A stretch of 64,000 bases of DNA from RYN-230 sp963844695 (GTDB taxonomy: Bacteria; Actinomycetota; Actinomycetes; Streptosporangiales; Streptosporangiaceae): the NCBI GenBank assembly GCA_963844695.1, contig CAWJPL010000017.1:1-64000 (forward strand), in the 5' to 3' direction. Under the pieces are notes generated by a model. That model saw only the letters and a list, made by a program, of their open reading frames with translations, did no database searches and was not told the DNA's origin. Numbering within the stretch: the first letter of the stretch is position 1; each line of letters begins with the position of its first letter. This document shows, in pieces, positions 61,677 through 64,000 of the stretch. Both the position numbers and the translations under genes were made by a program.

Positions 61677-63349
61677 GCTGTCCTCCTGGAATGCCAGGCC
61701 TGCTCACCGCGGATCCATGTCTGAGTGACTGCCGCCTGGCCGATGTCATGGCTGTCGATACGGGATAGGTCGGCGTTGACCACTGCGAAGTCGGCGTCCA
61801 GGCCGGGGCGGATCGCGCCGGCCTGGTTGTCGCGACCGTTGATCCGGGCACTTCCGGAGGTGTAGGCGGACAGGAACGTGGTGAGATCCAGCCGCTGTTC
61901 AGGCAGCAACGGGTCTGCGCTGCCGTGGCCGTGCCCGTCTGGCACGACACGGTTGACCGCGACGTGCGCGGCCCACAGCGGGTTGGGGCTGCTGACCGGC
62001 CAGTCGCTGCCGCCACACAGGGCCGCGCCCGAGTCGTGCAGCGAGCGGAACGGGTACTGCCAGGTCGAGCGACGCTCGCCGAGGAACGGGATCGTCAGCT
62101 CGTCCATCTGCGGTTCGTGCGCCGCCCACAGGGCCTGGATGTTGGCGGTGGCACCGAGACGCGCGAATCGTGCGACGTCGTCCGGGTGCACGACCTGCAG
62201 GTGGGCGAGGTGGTGGCGCTGGCCGGTGCCGTCGCTGCCGCGACCGTTGGCCTGGCAGGCGGCCTGGATGGCGTCGAGTGCGTTGCGGACGGCGCGGTCG
62301 CCGAGCGCGTGGAAGTGGACCTGGAACCCAGCCTGGTCCAGTGCGGTGACGAAGCGCGGCAGCTCGGCCGGATCGATGAAGTCGAGGCCGGTGACCTCGG
62401 TCTGGCAGCCGTGCCCGTCGAGGTAGGGCTCGAGCATGGCGGCGGTGTGGTTCTCGGCGACGCCGTCGAGCATCATCTTGACACTGCTCGCGCGGAACCG
62501 GCCGTCCGGCGCGAGGGTGCGCTGCTCGATCAGCTCGGCGAGCTGGTCCAGGCCGCGGTGCCGGTCCCACCAGAGCGCGCCGACCACCGTGGCGCGGAGC
62601 GTGCCGCGGTCCGCGGCGCGAACGTAGGCCGAGAGCGGGTCACCCGACTTGTAGGAGCGGCCGACGATCGCGTCCTGCCAGCCGGTGATGCCCAGGGCCA
62701 GCAGGTGCTGCTGGGCCAGGCGCAGCGCCTCGTCGCGATCGTCTTCGGTCAGCTCGGGCAGCAGCCGGGAGACCAGGTTCTGCGCGCCTTCCTGGAGCAT
62801 GCCGACCGGGCTGCCGTCCGCGGCCCGCTCGATCCGGCCGTCTGCCGGGTCGAGGGTGTCGCGGGTGATCCCGGCGAGCTGGAGCGCTTTGCTGTTGACC
62901 CAGGCGCCGTGGCCGTCGCGGTTCGGCAGGTAGACCGGGCGGTCCGAGGCGATCTCGTCCAGCGGCGCGGCCGTCGGGATACCGCCGGGGAACGCCTCCA
63001 TCGACCAGCCGCCGCCGGTGACCCAGCCGTCGCCGGGGTTGCGCTTGACGTAGTCGCGGATGATCGCGAGGTACTCCGGCAGCGTGACCGCCCCGGACAG
63101 GTCGCACCGGCGCAGCTGATCGCCCGCGAAAACCGGATGCATGTGCGCGTCGATGAAGCCCGGCAGCAGCGTGCCGCCGGCCAGGTCGACGATCTCGGTG
63201 CCGGGGCCGGCGGCAGCCCGGGCGCCCGCGTCCGGCTGGGCCGCGACGATGCTCCCGGCCCGGACCCGCACGGCCGTGCCGGCCGGGAGGAACTCGTAGC
63301 CGTCGAAGATCGTGCCGTTGCAGAAGGTCAGGTCTGCGTCACCTGGCAC
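61673..63349 (-). CDS. amidohydrolase family 3 (YtcJ-type) enzyme
   Basis: 558 residues. Metal-site motif LLPGFIDAHMHPVF, a mid-chain VHFHALGDRAVR and late GGSDWPVSSPNPLW are those of YtcJ-like amidohydrolases, which act on N-acyl or N-formyl compounds. GTG at 63349 was chosen because GGGAGG lies six bases upstream; the open frame reaches 63391, inside the palindrome region. First gene of the operon and coupled to the lipoprotein gene. Confidence 0.87.
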   Translation of the reverse strand: MPGDADLTFCNGTIFDGYEFLPAGTAVRVRAGSIVAAQPDAGARAAAGPGTEIVDLAGGTLLPGFIDAHMHPVFAGDQLRRCDLSGAVTLPEYLAIIRDYVKRNPGDGWVTGGGWSMEAFPGGIPTAAPLDEIASDRPVYLPNRDGHGAWVNSKALQLAGITRDTLDPADGRIERAADGSPVGMLQEGAQNLVSRLLPELTEDDRDEALRLAQQHLLALGITGWQDAIVGRSYKSGDPLSAYVRAADRGTLRATVVGALWWDRHRGLDQLAELIEQRTLAPDGRFRASSVKMMLDGVAENHTAAMLEPYLDGHGCQTEVTGLDFIDPAELPRFVTALDQAGFQVHFHALGDRAVRNALDAIQAACQANGRGSDGTGQRHHLAHLQVVHPDDVARFARLGATANIQALWAAHEPQMDELTIPFLGERRSTWQYPFRSLHDSGAALCGGSDWPVSSPNPLWAAHVAVNRVVPDGHGHGSADPLLPEQRLDLTTFLSAYTSGSARINGRDNQAGAIRPGLDADFAVVNADLSRIDSHDIGQAAVTQTWIRGEQAWHSRRTA

Positions 63350-63391
63350 CGGGACCTCCCGTCCGTGGTGAGTTGCCCGGTACTCAAGCAC

Positions 63392-63410
63392 TTGACAAAG
63401 CTCTTGTCAA
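63392..63410. promoter_or_regulatory. inverted repeat, likely TetR operator
   Basis: ttgacaa-agctc-ttgtcaa, perfect 7-base arms, between the operon start (63349) and the divergent TetR gene (63493). The left arm also looks like a -35 box (TTGACA). Confidence 0.65.
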
Positions 63411-63492
63411 TGCCTTTGACTAACCGGATCGGTGCTAGGCTCCCACTGAATTCCGGGGGGAAGCCCGCCCTGAGCAGCGGGAGGAGGCTGGC

Positions 63493-64000
63493 GTGACTGC
63501 TCCGCCTGACGCGCACGCCAAGCCGGCGCCGGAACCGCCTCGGCGCGGGCTGCGCCGCGGCAGCCTCACCAAGGAGATCATCGTTACCGAGAGCCTGCGA
63601 CTGCTCGACACCGGCGGGCTCGACGGGTTCAGCATGCCCAAGCTCGGCCGCGCCCTCGGCGCCGACCAGACCGCCGTGTACCGGCACTTCGCCAGCAAGG
63701 ACGACCTGATCCTGGCGATCGCCGACCGGCTGATCGAGGAGGCGATGGACGGCCTGGAGCCGAGCCCGTGCTGGGTCGACACACTCACTGACCTGGCCCG
63801 GCGCCAGCGGGCGACCTACCTCGCGCATCCGGCCGCCGCGTCGATGTCCGCGTACCGTACGACACAGGGGCCGGCCGAAATTGCGGCTGTCAACGTCATC
63901 CTCGAGGCGGTCCATGCGGCTGGCTTCGAGGGGGGACAGGCGGCACTGATGTACCGGACGGTGGGCGACCTCGCGCTGGCGTTCGCGGGTTTCGAGGCGG
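63493..64000 (+). CDS. TetR-family regulator (runs off the window)
   Basis: At least 169 residues. GTG start behind GGGAGGAGG. The HTH region reads IIVTESLRLLDTGGLDGFSM, PKLGRALGADQTAVYRHFAS, KDDLILAIADRLIEEAMDGL. The C-terminal domain is cut by the window end. Divergent from the amidohydrolase/transporter operon and the likely controller of it. Confidence 0.9.
   Translation, partial: MTAPPDAHAKPAPEPPRRGLRRGSLTKEIIVTESLRLLDTGGLDGFSMPKLGRALGADQTAVYRHFASKDDLILAIADRLIEEAMDGLEPSPCWVDTLTDLARRQRATYLAHPAAASMSAYRTTQGPAEIAAVNVILEAVHAAGFEGGQAALMYRTVGDLALAFAGFEA

Noticed and set aside
1..64000. CRISPR arrays, rRNA genes, replication origin
   Set aside because: No regularly spaced repeats, rRNA-like sequence or DnaA-box cluster was seen while reading.

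Overview
The window is high-GC, densely coded DNA from a filamentous-type actinomycete. The evidence is the block topA - MFS/thymidylate kinase fusion - holB, plus ricT, a DUF5703 gene, many ECF sigma/anti-sigma pairs and frequent GTG starts. The species cannot be fixed from this sequence.

Layout. 0.1-2.9 kb: an IS481-type element carrying a convergent MBL-fold passenger gene, inserted in the 3' end of a decayed ECF41-type sigma gene. 3.6-6.8 kb: a decayed segment at a tRNA-Thr gene, with a degenerate copy of the tRNA 3' region at its far end, a broken excisionase-like gene, an AT-rich broken gene and an intact orphan cbbX. 7-26.5 kb: mostly ordinary chromosome. It holds two drug-type MFS pumps (one beside a MarR gene with a clear palindromic operator), a RibD-C reductase divergent from a SigG-like sigma factor, a TAP-type lipoprotein peptidase, ricT, an ECF sigma with a broken anti-sigma partner, holB, MFS-tmk, topA, DUF5703 and an M20 peptidase.

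26.7-54 kb is accessory. It starts at tRNA-Leu(GAG) and has short tRNA-3'-end-like fragments near 26.87, 35.65, 37.49, 49.27 and 53.53 kb, three DUF2637 remnants, a serine-recombinase C-terminal fragment and many gene stubs. Intact cargo includes a secreted phosphatase plus phosphate permease with a Pho-box-like repeat, an ECF sigma/anti-sigma pair beside a secreted lysyl-oxidase-like protein, an amidohydrolase, a RipA/SLATT-like membrane protein, and a large membrane protein with a Rossmann-like cytosolic domain. It also includes the most interesting cassette: a TPR-CHAT protease divergent from an intracellular subtilase, an ECF-like sigma factor and a small unknown protein (43.9-49.1 kb). 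I infer a proteolytic stress or conflict system.

54.5-64 kb: a seven-gene translationally coupled operon (amidohydrolase, solute-binding lipoprotein, OppB, C, D, F, amidase), divergent from a TetR gene that runs off the window. It looks like uptake plus hydrolysis of an amide- or peptide-like compound.

Single-base frameshifts are frequent, several in G/C runs, and also hit topA and holB. Many are therefore probably sequence errors rather than true pseudogenes, which should be kept in mind for all broken genes here.
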